This document shows, one piece after another, positions 27,591-37,847 of a stretch of 38,132 nt of DNA. The notes beneath the pieces are model-generated. The model searched no databases, was not told the DNA's origin, and saw only the letters and a program-made list of their open reading frames with translations. Each line of letters begins with the position of its first letter. Positions within the stretch are counted from its first letter, which is position 1. The position numbers and the translations under genes were made by a program. Source of the stretch: Herbinix sp. (GTDB taxonomy: Bacteria > Bacillota > Clostridia > Lachnospirales > Lachnospiraceae). Location of the stretch: NCBI GenBank assembly GCA_029239235.1, contig JAQZBD010000007.1, positions 1 to 38,132 on the forward strand, given 5' to 3'.

Positions 27591-30500
27591 ATGTTATTTT
27601 TTGATACCTTTGATCAATTAACCACAGATCAGGAATTACAAAGCCTTTATGGTGAAGTAGATGTTTTAAAGGTGGTGGCATCAAGGCAGAATAATAATCT
27701 ATATATCTGTATTCGCAGCACCAGACTGATCAGTAGGATACAAATAAGAAAGATGGAAGAACTGCTGAATCGGCAGCTCTTTTTACATACAGGTAAGAAA
27801 GCTATTTTAAAGCCGCAGTTTGAATTGTCGGCTCAATATAATTTGGTTAATCTATTCCCGATCTATCGTGACAGCATCTTAGAAGAATTGAAAGAGGAAA
27901 GTGTTGTTACTCATCATATCTTCCAAGAGGCAGAGGTACTGGTTGAAGAGACGACGATAAAAGTCCGCGTAACAGATAGCTGTGTTGCAAAAGAAAAAAT
28001 GTCTAAGCTTAAGGATTATCTGGAAACCATGTTCCAGGAGCGCTTTGATTACACGGTTAGAGTTTCCTTGGACTATATTGAACCAATTGATAATACAGAA
28101 GATCATGAGCTGGAATATCGTAAGCAGATGCTTAAAATGTCTGCAAAGGAAGCAGAAGAGGAAGGCTATGTTGTTCCTTCAACTGAGGGGCAAGATAGCG
28201 GAGTCGCCTTGAGTGCTTCCGCTGGTTCAAGTGCGTCTTCATCAGATATTATTAATATGAATCAAATGGCAGACAAAGCTGCGACTATGAAGGCAAGTAA
28301 TACCTCAGCAACACAGGCAAATGTCGGGTCTACAGGAGTAGAAAACGCCTCGGTGGCAAAGTCATCAGTGACAACATCACCGACGACAATTTCGTCAGCA
28401 CCAGCATCCTCGGCACCAAAATCACCTGTAGGAAAGGCAGACAATGGTTCAAAGTCTGAGTTTCCGGCAAAAGCCGGGGGCAAAAGTGCATACGACAAGG
28501 CAAGGTCAAGCTACCGAAAGCTTCCTCCTGATCCTTCCATCGTGTATGGTCGAAATTTTGACGGAAGTTCCATGCCGGTATGCGATATCATCGGAGAAAT
28601 CGGAGAGGTGGTAATCCGAGGTAAGTTGATTAAACCGGAATCCAGGACAATTGGTAATGATAAAAGTATTATTACGTTTATCATCACAGATTTTACCGAT
28701 TCCATTAAGGTGAAGCTATATGCTAAAACAATTGAAGTGGACGAGATTAATTCAGTGTTGAAGCCGGGCGGGTTCTACATGCTCAAGGGTATTGCTCAGA
28801 TGGATACCTATGAGAGGGATATTACCATAGGATCGGTTGTCGGAATTAAGACAATCAGTGATTTTACTCAGGCTAGAAGTGATAATGCCCAGGTGAAGCG
28901 TGTTGAGCTTCATGCCCATACGATGATGAGTGATATGGATTCCGTGGTGGATGTGAAGGCTTTAATAAAGCGTGCTTTCAAATGGGGGCATTCCGCAGTT
29001 GCCATCACCGACCACGGAGTGGTACAGTCCTTCCCGGAAGCAAATCATACCTTAAATCCAAAAGATTATAAAGATGAAGCTGAACAGAAAAGAGCAAAGG
29101 AATTTAAAATCATTTATGGAATGGAAGCCTATTTGGTGGATGATATCAAGGAAGTGGTAACGAATCCGAAAGAGCAGAGTTTGGACGATCCCTTTGTGGT
29201 ATTTGATATCGAGACCACCGGCTTTAGCCAGAATAAGGATAGAATCATAGAAATTGGTGCTGTTAAGGTCATAAATGGGGAAATTGCTGATAAATATAGT
29301 ACATTTATTAACCCGGAGGTTCCGATTCCCTATGAAATTGAGCAATTGACTCATATCAATGATGACATGGTTATTGGTGCGCCTAAGATAGAAGAGGTTT
29401 TACCTCAGTTTCTCGCATTTTGTGAGGGCTGTAGTCTGGTGGCACATAATGCCTCCTTTGACGTTGGTTTTATACAGAAGAATGCGCAGCGCCAGGGAAT
29501 CCAAATTGATTTTACGGTGATAGATACCGTTGGACTGGCTAGAATTCTTCTTCCGGATTTAAACCGCTATAAGCTTAATACGGTAGCTAAGGCACTGAAT
29601 GTATCGCTTGAGAATCATCATAGGGCGGTGGATGATGCTGGGGCAACCTCGGAAATATTTATAAAAATGTGTGTTATGTTAAAAGAGCGGGAGATTACGA
29701 AGGTTAATGAAATTGATAGGCTTGGAAAGTTATCCAAAGAGGCAATCCGTAAGCTGCCGGCGTATCATGCTATTTTATTGGCCAGTAATGATGTAGGCCG
29801 TGTTAATCTTTATAAGATGGTATCTCTATCTCATATTGAGTATTTTAACAAGCGTCCTAAGATACCAAAGAGCTTATTGATGGAATGCAGAGAGGGAATC
29901 ATACTGGGATCAGCTTGTGAAGCAGGGGAGATATTTCAGGCAATCATGGGCAACAAATCCCAGGAACAGATCGCAAGGCTGGTGAATTTCTACGATTATC
30001 TGGAGATTCAGCCCCTAAGTAATAATGAGTTCATGATTCGCAGTGAGAAGGAAAAGGACATCAATACCCGTGAAGACCTGATGGAATTAAATCGAAGGGT
30101 GGTTGCACTCGGCGAGGAGTATAATAAGCCGGTAGTGGCAACCTGTGACGTGCATTTCTTAGATCCGGATGATGAGATTTACAGACGAATTATCTTAGCA
30201 GGAAAGGGATTTAAGGATGCAGATGATCAAGCAGCACTGTACTTTCGTACAACGGAGGAGATGCTGGAGGAATTCTCATATTTGGGAAGAGCGAAGGCGG
30301 AGGAGGTTGTAATTACAAATCCCAATCTGATTTCCAGCAGGATAGAGAAGATATCGCCGGTACGACCGGATAAATGCCCACCTGTGCTGCCCAATTCCGA
30401 AGAAAATCTGCGAACGATTTGCTATGATAAGGCACATTCCATGTATGGTGAAAAGTTGCCTGAGCAGGTGGAAGCACGATTGGAGCATGAATTAAAATCC

Positions 30501-32273
30501 ATTATTAACAATGGCTTTGCGGTTATGTATATCATTGCCCAGAAGCTAGTGTGGAAGTCCAATGAGGATGGATACCTGGTTGGTTCCCGTGGTTCCGTTG
30601 GTTCCTCCTTCGTAGCTACAATGGCCGGTATAACAGAAGTAAATCCTTTGGCGCCGCACTATTACTGCGCACATTGCCATTATTCAGACTTTACTTCAGA
30701 GGAAGTTAAAAAGTACGGCGGCAGCTCCGGGTGTGATATGCCTGATCGTATATGTCCGGAGTGCGGGCAGCCTTTAATGAAGGATGGTCATGATATTCCA
30801 TTTGAAACCTTCCTCGGGTTCTATGGAGATAAGGAGCCGGATATCGATCTTAATTTCTCCGGCGAGTATCAAAGTAAAGCCCATGAATATACCGAGGTTC
30901 TATTCGGAAAAGGGCATACCTTCCGTGCAGGAACCATTGGTACCTTGGCTGATAAAACAGCCTTTGGTTATGTGAAAAATTATTACGAAGAACGTGGAGT
31001 ACATAAGCGAAATGTAGAAATAGACCGTATTGTTGGTGGCTTGGTCGGCGTCCGCAGAACTACCGGACAGCATCCGGGTGGAATTGTAGTTATGCCCCAC
31101 GGCGAGAATATCTATTCCTTCACTCCCGTTCAGCGTCCGGCTAACGATATGACCACGAGCACAATTACAACGCATTTTGATTACCATTCCATAGATCATA
31201 ATCTACTCAAGCTTGATATCCTGGGGCACGACGATCCAACGATGATTCGTAAATTGGAGGACATTACAGGAATTGATGCAAAGCTGATTAGCCTGGATGA
31301 ACAGAAGGTCTTAACTTTATTCCGAGATACCAGTGCTCTGGGTGTGACACCGAAGGATCTGGACGGCTGTGAGTTGGGATGTCTTGGTATTCCCGAATTT
31401 GGTACTGATTTTGTTATGCAGATGGTTAAGGATACAAAGCCAAAATCCTTTTCTGATCTGGTTCGTATCTCCGGACTATCCCATGGTACTGACGTATGGT
31501 TAAATAATGCTCAGACATTGATTCAAAATGGCAAGTGTACTCTGACCACTGCAATCTGTACCCGTGATGATATTATGACGTATTTAATTGCAACAGGTGT
31601 GGAACCGGGGCAGTCCTTTAAGATCATGGAAAGTGTTCGTAAGGGAAAAGGTTTGACCTCTGATATGGAAGCTGCGATGACAGCGGCAGGGGTACCGGAT
31701 TGGTATATCTGGTCTTGCAAGCAGATTAAATACATGTTCCCGAAGGCTCATGCGGCGGCCTATGTCATGATGGCCTTTCGTATTGCATATTTTAAGGTAT
31801 ATTATCCACTGGCTTATTATACGGCATACTTCTCTATTCGTGCTTCAGCCTTTAACTACGAGCTCATGTGCCTGGGAAGAGAAAAGCTGGAGATGCACAT
31901 AGCGGATTATAAGCGCAGAAGTAATATATTGACCAAAAAGGAGCAGGATACCTTTAAGGATATGCGAATTGTACAGGAGATGTATGCTCGTGGCTTCACA
32001 TTTCTGCCTATTGATATCTACAAGGCTCAGGCGCATGATTTTCAGATTATTGACGGGAAATTAATGCCGTCCTTAAGTACGATTGATGGCTTGGGAGATA
32101 AAGCGGCTGATGCAGTAGTAGAGGCAGCGAAGCAGGGTGTGTTCTTGTCCAGAGATGATTTTAAGGTTCGTTGTAAGGTCAGCTCAACGGTAGTTGATAA
32201 TATGGCTAAGATGGGGATGTTTGGTGATTTACCTGCTTCGAACCAGATGTCGTTGATGGATTTTTTGGGTTGA
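27591..32273 (+). CDS. polC: DNA polymerase III subunit alpha, PolC type
   Basis: 1560 aa; OB domain, PHP (ELHAHTMMSDMDSVVD), DnaQ-like exonuclease (FVVFDIETTGFS), zinc cysteines (CAHCHY...CPECGQP), PolC catalytic block (EPDIDLNFSGEYQ). Confidence 0.98.
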   Translation: MLFFDTFDQLTTDQELQSLYGEVDVLKVVASRQNNNLYICIRSTRLISRIQIRKMEELLNRQLFLHTGKKAILKPQFELSAQYNLVNLFPIYRDSILEELKEESVVTHHIFQEAEVLVEETTIKVRVTDSCVAKEKMSKLKDYLETMFQERFDYTVRVSLDYIEPIDNTEDHELEYRKQMLKMSAKEAEEEGYVVPSTEGQDSGVALSASAGSSASSSDIINMNQMADKAATMKASNTSATQANVGSTGVENASVAKSSVTTSPTTISSAPASSAPKSPVGKADNGSKSEFPAKAGGKSAYDKARSSYRKLPPDPSIVYGRNFDGSSMPVCDIIGEIGEVVIRGKLIKPESRTIGNDKSIITFIITDFTDSIKVKLYAKTIEVDEINSVLKPGGFYMLKGIAQMDTYERDITIGSVVGIKTISDFTQARSDNAQVKRVELHAHTMMSDMDSVVDVKALIKRAFKWGHSAVAITDHGVVQSFPEANHTLNPKDYKDEAEQKRAKEFKIIYGMEAYLVDDIKEVVTNPKEQSLDDPFVVFDIETTGFSQNKDRIIEIGAVKVINGEIADKYSTFINPEVPIPYEIEQLTHINDDMVIGAPKIEEVLPQFLAFCEGCSLVAHNASFDVGFIQKNAQRQGIQIDFTVIDTVGLARILLPDLNRYKLNTVAKALNVSLENHHRAVDDAGATSEIFIKMCVMLKEREITKVNEIDRLGKLSKEAIRKLPAYHAILLASNDVGRVNLYKMVSLSHIEYFNKRPKIPKSLLMECREGIILGSACEAGEIFQAIMGNKSQEQIARLVNFYDYLEIQPLSNNEFMIRSEKEKDINTREDLMELNRRVVALGEEYNKPVVATCDVHFLDPDDEIYRRIILAGKGFKDADDQAALYFRTTEEMLEEFSYLGRAKAEEVVITNPNLISSRIEKISPVRPDKCPPVLPNSEENLRTICYDKAHSMYGEKLPEQVEARLEHELKSIINNGFAVMYIIAQKLVWKSNEDGYLVGSRGSVGSSFVATMAGITEVNPLAPHYYCAHCHYSDFTSEEVKKYGGSSGCDMPDRICPECGQPLMKDGHDIPFETFLGFYGDKEPDIDLNFSGEYQSKAHEYTEVLFGKGHTFRAGTIGTLADKTAFGYVKNYYEERGVHKRNVEIDRIVGGLVGVRRTTGQHPGGIVVMPHGENIYSFTPVQRPANDMTTSTITTHFDYHSIDHNLLKLDILGHDDPTMIRKLEDITGIDAKLISLDEQKVLTLFRDTSALGVTPKDLDGCELGCLGIPEFGTDFVMQMVKDTKPKSFSDLVRISGLSHGTDVWLNNAQTLIQNGKCTLTTAICTRDDIMTYLIATGVEPGQSFKIMESVRKGKGLTSDMEAAMTAAGVPDWYIWSCKQIKYMFPKAHAAAYVMMAFRIAYFKVYYPLAYYTAYFSIRASAFNYELMCLGREKLEMHIADYKRRSNILTKKEQDTFKDMRIVQEMYARGFTFLPIDIYKAQAHDFQIIDGKLMPSLSTIDGLGDKAADAVVEAAKQGVFLSRDDFKVRCKVSSTVVDNMAKMGMFGDLPASNQMSLMDFLG

Positions 32274-32294
32274 GAAGCTGGGTGGAAGTTTAAG

Positions 32295-32465
32295 TTGATC
32301 ATTATTCAAAATATCAATATTCGACATAGGTTTGTTTATCAAGCGTATGAAGAAAAGATGATGGATGATAGTGGAGATGTTGAATTTGATGGTAGTGTTA
32401 AGATTTTAAGTATATGGTCACATTATGATAGAGTAAGAGTGTACATAATATATTTATATTGTTAA
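32295..32465 (+). CDS. Possible 56-codon small ORF with TTG start, uncertain
   Basis: Open frame TTG...TAA downstream of polC, absent from the ORF track because it is short; no recognised motif. Confidence 0.2.
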   Translation: MIIIQNINIRHRFVYQAYEEKMMDDSGDVEFDGSVKILSIWSHYDRVRVYIIYLYC

Positions 32466-32741
32466 GCCGCTTTCGTACTGTATAGGTGATAGGAGCTGTG
32501 CGGTATTTAAGCGGCTTATGTATTTGTTCTGGTAATAATAATGAAGTAAATCCTCGAACCTAAGAATTCATCACTAATTCTATTGCATCAATCGAAAGTA
32601 TGTCTAAATATTACCTGCGCTGTATGGACATTCCTATATTTTAACATTCATGTCAGTAAATGGAAAAACCTATTTGAAATTTCTAAAATGTGTAAATAAA
32701 TAAAACAATTTAAAAAATACGAAAAAAATATAAAAAAACAC

Positions 32742-32770
32742 TTGATTTTTGTTTTCGGATGGTGTAATAT
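32742..32770 (+). promoter_or_regulatory. Promoter upstream of tRNA-Glu
   Basis: TTGATT - 17 nt - TAATAT, ending 16 nt before the tRNA. Confidence 0.75.
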
Positions 32771-32786
32771 AGATATTGTTCTTGAT

Positions 32787-32858
32787 GGCTCGTTGGTCAA
32801 GGGGTCAAGACGCCGCCCTCTCACGGCGGAAACACGGGTTCGATTCCCGTACGAGCTG
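32787..32858 (+). tRNA. tRNA-Glu (anticodon CTC)
   Basis: Cloverleaf: acceptor ggctcgt/acgagct, D stem gtc/gac, anticodon arm ccgcc-ctctcac-ggcgg, T arm acggg-ttcgatt-cccgt. 3' CCA not encoded. Confidence 0.93.
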
Positions 32859-32872
32859 CTAATAAAATAATA

Positions 32873-32915
32873 GAAAAAAACATCTTCAATTTAATGCTTG
32901 AAGGTGTTTTTTTTT
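32873..32915 (+). terminator. Rho-independent terminator after tRNA-Glu
   Basis: acatcttcaa-tttaatgc-ttgaaggtgt followed by a T run. Confidence 0.9.
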
Positions 32916-32963
32916 GTACCGAATCAGCACAAACTAGAATCTAAGATTAACTGTTATAATGTG

Positions 32964-34355
32964 CTATTCTCTGGTAACTTTCCATATCACTCCCGTATTC
33001 GGCAAAATGACATTTAGGTTATCCCGTGCACTAATTCCCATATCGACAATATACATCGCACCATCCGGACCAAAGGTAATATCGGCAGGTCTGCCAAAAC
33101 CACCCTCATGAGTAATACTGGTTGGAAATCCGGAACGATTAATAGAAAAGGTTGAGACACTTCCGGTTTTCATATCCAGCTTTGATATTTTATGACCAAC
33201 CGCAGGATATTGCAATGCTGCTAATTCGTAGGTTTTTGGAGTTACATTCCCAAACTCTGCAATATAAGCATCACCAACAGCACCAAATCTTGGATAAGAA
33301 TTAAAGTCAAAGCCGATGATTGTGGAATCCGGTGCAAAGGTCGCAAAGGGTCTCTTGGGTATGCCCGGATGGCAGGCTAATAAAAACTCTGGTTGTACAC
33401 CACCGTCAGGCTTAAACCTTTCCGAAGTAACAGGTTCGCCGCCTGCATAATCCGGCCATCCGTACCAGGTGTTTTCAGAGATTAGTTGAAATTCATCCGG
33501 TGCATTTGCTATGGGGCGGCTGCCTCTGATATCAAATCCATTGTTTGAAACAAAAAGCCTGCCCCCATTATCAAATTTCACATAGGAGGGACTCCTAAGA
33601 CCCCAGGCAACAAGTTCTAATTCAGAGCCATCTGGATTAGCTCTTAGAATACTGCCGGAGGCTTTTACAATACCTTTCCTTTTCTCAAAGGGGAGATTGG
33701 CCTCTCCGTAAGCTGAGAAAGCGCCTGTATAAGTATCTTCTTTGACAGAGAGCATCATATTCTTAGTAATAAAATTCTGGCCATTTAACAGAATGAAATA
33801 ACCTGGGTTATCATGAAATAGAGGGGAATCAAATACCCATAAGTTGTCTGTTCCAACTACACCTGAATTGGTGGCTGTTCCCTGACCAAAGTACATTTTT
33901 CGGTCAACTCCAAAAGCGACCCTGCTATTACTGTAATCCCCAAAGCTAGGTAAACCTTGAATGATGTCCTGTCGTGTTCCATTCTTTCTAATGACAGTAA
34001 TGGTTCCCTTATGAGAGATGTACAAGTCCCCATTCCGTATGTTCAATCCGGTTAGCGGTGTATTAAAATCGTCAGCAATAACTTCAAAGGTACCATTTAC
34101 ATATCTAGAAATACTGGGTTTCTCAGAGGTATAGCCGGAGTTCGCAATTAATAAGCCTCCATCATCAGTAAAGAGAATGCTGGTTGGGGCGTCAATACCT
34201 TCCGCAAAGGCCTCTATTTTATAGCCGGCATCAATTATTATGCTATTTGGATTAATATAGCGTATGGAGTCGTTATTCTCTTGGCTACATGCAACTAATC
34301 TATTCTTATGATCTCTATTTAGAAACACCGAAAAGCCCCCAGAAGTATAGTTCAC
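32964..34355 (-). CDS. Glucose/sorbosone dehydrogenase-like beta-propeller protein
   Basis: GYKIEAFAEGIDAPTSILFTDDGGLLIANSGY, GSILRANPDGSELELVAWGLRSPSYVKFDNGGRLFVSNNGFD, WYGWPDYAGGEPV, GRPADITFGPDGAMYIVDMG. Confidence 0.8.
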   Translation of the reverse strand: MNYTSGGFSVFLNRDHKNRLVACSQENNDSIRYINPNSIIIDAGYKIEAFAEGIDAPTSILFTDDGGLLIANSGYTSEKPSISRYVNGTFEVIADDFNTPLTGLNIRNGDLYISHKGTITVIRKNGTRQDIIQGLPSFGDYSNSRVAFGVDRKMYFGQGTATNSGVVGTDNLWVFDSPLFHDNPGYFILLNGQNFITKNMMLSVKEDTYTGAFSAYGEANLPFEKRKGIVKASGSILRANPDGSELELVAWGLRSPSYVKFDNGGRLFVSNNGFDIRGSRPIANAPDEFQLISENTWYGWPDYAGGEPVTSERFKPDGGVQPEFLLACHPGIPKRPFATFAPDSTIIGFDFNSYPRFGAVGDAYIAEFGNVTPKTYELAALQYPAVGHKISKLDMKTGSVSTFSINRSGFPTSITHEGGFGRPADITFGPDGAMYIVDMGISARDNLNVILPNTGVIWKVTRE

Positions 34356-34539
34356 TATAATATATTCGAATTACTTAAAAAAAATTAAAATAATAGAAGA
34401 GAGCTCAGTATCATAAAATATCACTTGACTAATAAGATAATATGATGTATTGTATACATATAAATTGTAAACAATATAATTGCATAAACATATAGAAGGA
34501 TCCATGTGTGGTGATGATTTTTATCCCACTCATACTAAA

Positions 34540-34558
34540 TTCATGAAAGATTCATGAA
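34540..34558. promoter_or_regulatory. Two TTCATGAA palindromes 11 bp apart upstream of trxA
   Basis: aaTTCATGAAagaTTCATGAAaa. Confidence 0.4.
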
Positions 34559-34600
34559 AAGTGATCAAATCTTCTATAAAAATAGAAAGGGTGGCATACT

Positions 34601-34915
34601 ATGAGAATAACAGAGTTAAATGCAAATAATTATGAAGCAGAGGTTATGCATGCTAATCAAACAGTGTTGGTAGATTTTTGGGCACCATGGTGCGGACCCT
34701 GCAGGATGCTTACACCGATTGTAGAGGAAATTTCGAAGGAACTAACAGATGTAAAGGTTTGCAAGGTTAATGTAGATGATGAAAGTGAGTTAGCTAGGAA
34801 GTACAAAGTAATGACCATACCTACATTAATATTATTTAAAGAAGGTAATGCTGTTGCCTCATCAATTGGTTTAAAGACAAAGAACGCAATTGTTGATATG
34901 ATAAGAAATGCGTAA
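34601..34915 (+). CDS. trxA: Thioredoxin
   Basis: VDFWAPWCGPCRMLTPIVEEI; SD gaaaggg. Confidence 0.97.
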   Translation: MRITELNANNYEAEVMHANQTVLVDFWAPWCGPCRMLTPIVEEISKELTDVKVCKVNVDDESELARKYKVMTIPTLILFKEGNAVASSIGLKTKNAIVDMIRNA

Positions 34916-34978
34916 TTCATTTCGGTGAAAGTACTGTTTTAAAATATTTATAAATGAGATATAGGAAGGTGTGAAATA

Positions 34979-35881
34979 ATGTACGATATTATTATAGTTG
35001 GTGCAGGTACAGCGGGTTTATCCGCTGCAATCTATGGGGTAAGAGCCGGAAAAAAGGTTCTGGTATTTGAGGCAGAAACCTATGGAGGGCAAATCATCAA
35101 TACACTTGAAATAGAGAATTACCCAGGAATCAAAAAGGTATCCGGATATGATTTTGCCACTAATCTATATCAGCAAACCCTTGATCTGGGAGCTGAGATC
35201 AAGTTTGAAAAGGTTTTAAAAATCCTTGCAGAAGAGGAAGAGAAAAAAGTAGTTACTGATGGTGGGGAATACCTGACGAAAACCGTTATCCTGGCAACAG
35301 GTGCCAAGAATAGACCTCTTGGACTTGAGAAAGAGAAAGAGTTGATTGGCAGGGGGATATCTTACTGTGCAACCTGTGATGGAGCATTTTACAAAGGAAA
35401 GGCGGTTGCGGTCAATGGTGGCGGCAACACGGCGCTGGAGGATGCTATCTTTTTAGCTTCTTATTGCAGTAAGGTATATGTTATTCATAGAAGAGAAACA
35501 TTTCGTGGAGAAGAGAAATTGCTTCAAACCCTGAAAAAGAAGCCAAATGTTGAATTCGTACTAAATTCCAATATTACGAAATTATTGGGAGATGAGGTTC
35601 TGGAAGGTGTTGTGGTAAAGGATATTAAAACGGATGAGGAGCAAACAATTTCAATCAGCGGATTATTTATCGCAATTGGACAGGTGCCGAATAATTCAAT
35701 CTTCGCTGGTTTGATTGAGTTGGATCAGAGTGGATATATTATTGGTAAAGAGGATTGTAAGACCAATGCGGAAGGAATATTTGTAGCCGGAGATACCAGG
35801 ACAAAAAATGTTAGGCAGCTGGCTACGGCGGCATCCGATGGAGCAATTGCAGGATTGGCTGCATGTGAGTATATTGGATAG
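34979..35881 (+). CDS. trxB: Thioredoxin-disulfide reductase
   Basis: IIVGAGTAGLSAAIYGVRAGK, CATCDGAFYKGK, FVAGDTRTKNVRQLATAASDGAIAG. Confidence 0.96.
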   Translation: MYDIIIVGAGTAGLSAAIYGVRAGKKVLVFEAETYGGQIINTLEIENYPGIKKVSGYDFATNLYQQTLDLGAEIKFEKVLKILAEEEEKKVVTDGGEYLTKTVILATGAKNRPLGLEKEKELIGRGISYCATCDGAFYKGKAVAVNGGGNTALEDAIFLASYCSKVYVIHRRETFRGEEKLLQTLKKKPNVEFVLNSNITKLLGDEVLEGVVVKDIKTDEEQTISISGLFIAIGQVPNNSIFAGLIELDQSGYIIGKEDCKTNAEGIFVAGDTRTKNVRQLATAASDGAIAGLAACEYIG

Positions 35882-35970
35882 TGAAGGTACTAAGAATATG
35901 TGCACTTCAGGAACAGTAGCTTTTTGTAAGTCTTTATAATTTAATACGGGTACTTATCACAGGTATATAT

Positions 35971-36017
35971 AATTGAGAGTCTTCATTACATTGAAGTAAT
36001 GAGACTCTCAATTTTTA
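35971..36017. terminator. Bidirectional terminator between trxB and larC
   Basis: aattgagagtcttcattac-attgaa-gtaatgagactctcaattttt, long stem with one bulge. Confidence 0.9.
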
Positions 36018-36034
36018 TATATTATAATTACTTT

Positions 36035-37471
36035 TTAACCCTTTGCCATATTTTTGATAAGCTCGTAAACCGTGAGGTAATCAAGTCCTGAGGATATGGC
36101 GAGGCGTTTCACATCTTCATATTCAGGATAATAGTATGTGCTATCTTCATATTGGCATACCTTAACCTTTGATTCTCCATACGGAGTGGTAATTGTCCTT
36201 ATTTCACGAGAAAGGATGGTTCTGATCACTTCGTGCTTGCGTATTCCGATGGTCGTTGTATGGGTAAAGAGGATATGCTCCATCGCAGGGATATGCTCCT
36301 CGCTACAAATAACACCAATCATATAAGCAGGGCGGTTCTTCTTCATAAAGATAGGAGTATAGTAGACATCCTTTGCACCCTTCTGAAACAGAAGCTCCAT
36401 TGTAAAAGCTAGGGCTTCACCGGTACAATCATCGATATTAGCTTCCAAAACCCATACCTTATCGTTAGAAGTAGTATTTGTCTTGTTGTCTGAAGCGTCT
36501 TCGATCAACATTGCTCGGAGAATCCCACTTGCTCCCGGATAATTTCTTTTACCCGCACCCAAACCGATTTTATGAATTCGAAAATCTTTTGGCAAAGTAT
36601 CTTTTGTCTTGATAGCTGCTACAATTGCTGCTCCGGTAGGAGTAACAAGTTCACCTTGAACATTTGTAATATGAAGACGTAATTGATGTGTCGAAGTGAT
36701 GTTCACAACGGCAGGTACAGGGATTGGTAGAAGTCCATGCTGGCACATAATCTGACCCATTCCTTCGTAGAGCTCTGAGACAATAACGTCTGTGATGTTT
36801 AAGCTGTCAAGACAGATGGCAGCAGCTACGATATCTACAATGGAATCAATTGCGCCAACCTCGTGAAAGTGAACCTCATTTAATGGTTTTGAATGGGCTT
36901 TTGCTTCGGCTTCGGCGATAATAAGGAAAATATGCTTTGCGAGCTGTTTAGCTCGTTCTGATATGGATGAGGTATCGATTATGTCATTGATTGCGATTAA
37001 ATTACGGTGTTCGTGATGGCCAAGGATAAGATGGGGGTGGGAGGACTTGGCTAAAGCTGGGCTATTGTGGTGGAGATGTTTATGGGGGTGTAGCTTGTCA
37101 TTGCTATTACTCTGGCTTTGGTCATGAATATGGTTATTGCTGTGGTCGTGGTTGTGGGTATTGTCGTGAATGTGGTCGTGGTCGTGATGGTGATTGATAT
37201 GATTGTCGCTATTATGAATATGGTCGTGACTATGGTGATTTTGGTGGTCATGATCATAGGTTTCTGGATTAGATAGAATTACATCAAAGTCGCAGGCATC
37301 AATACTATTTTTAGGTCTACGGCCGATTTTAATTTGATAACCATCGACTTTAAGGCTCTGTAATCCTTCTAAGAGAACTCTTTCGTCTGCTCCTAGGTCA
37401 AGAAGAGCTGCTACAGTCATGTCACCGCTGATACCGGAATAGCATTCAAGATATAATGTTTGATTCTTCAT
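36035..37471 (-). CDS. larC: Nickel-pincer cofactor biosynthesis protein LarC (DUF111) with long His-rich insert
   Basis: LYLECYSGISGDMTVAALLDLGAD, NEVHFHEVGAIDSIVDIVAAA, EGELVTPTGAAI-like VQGELVTPTGAAIVAAI, LEANIDDCTGEAL. Confidence 0.92.
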   Translation of the reverse strand: MKNQTLYLECYSGISGDMTVAALLDLGADERVLLEGLQSLKVDGYQIKIGRRPKNSIDACDFDVILSNPETYDHDHQNHHSHDHIHNSDNHINHHHDHDHIHDNTHNHDHSNNHIHDQSQSNSNDKLHPHKHLHHNSPALAKSSHPHLILGHHEHRNLIAINDIIDTSSISERAKQLAKHIFLIIAEAEAKAHSKPLNEVHFHEVGAIDSIVDIVAAAICLDSLNITDVIVSELYEGMGQIMCQHGLLPIPVPAVVNITSTHQLRLHITNVQGELVTPTGAAIVAAIKTKDTLPKDFRIHKIGLGAGKRNYPGASGILRAMLIEDASDNKTNTTSNDKVWVLEANIDDCTGEALAFTMELLFQKGAKDVYYTPIFMKKNRPAYMIGVICSEEHIPAMEHILFTHTTTIGIRKHEVIRTILSREIRTITTPYGESKVKVCQYEDSTYYYPEYEDVKRLAISSGLDYLTVYELIKNMAKG

Positions 37472-37779
37472 ATGAGATCTCGCTTTCGTTTTGATAGTCA
37501 GTTTTGTATTAAAATTATATTTTACTGTGTTATATATCTGATCATTTATTTCATTTATTTTATTTTACATGAGAAATATAGTTTGTTTTGAAGGGTGTTT
37601 TAGCTATATATACAATCCACGATAACAAACAAATATACTATACTAATCGAAATCCTCACAATTTCCTCACGATATCAATATTATATCACGGTTCTTTGGA
37701 AATAAGCAATTTATAGTGTAAAATAATAGCATTTTCACATAAAATATACATATATGAGCAATTTTCGCGTATTTTGTAT

Positions 37780-37807
37780 TTACAATCTAATCCAACTGTA
37801 GTATAAT
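37780..37807 (+). promoter_or_regulatory. Promoter for the zinc-ribbon gene
   Basis: TTACAA - 16 nt - TATAAT. Confidence 0.65.
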
Positions 37808-37847
37808 AGCATCAATTATAGAACTGCATAGAGAGGGGAAATATAGC

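Noticed and set aside
37051-37257. Ile/Thr-rich 68-aa minus-strand ORF
   Set aside because: Alternate-frame reading of the His codon repeats in larC.
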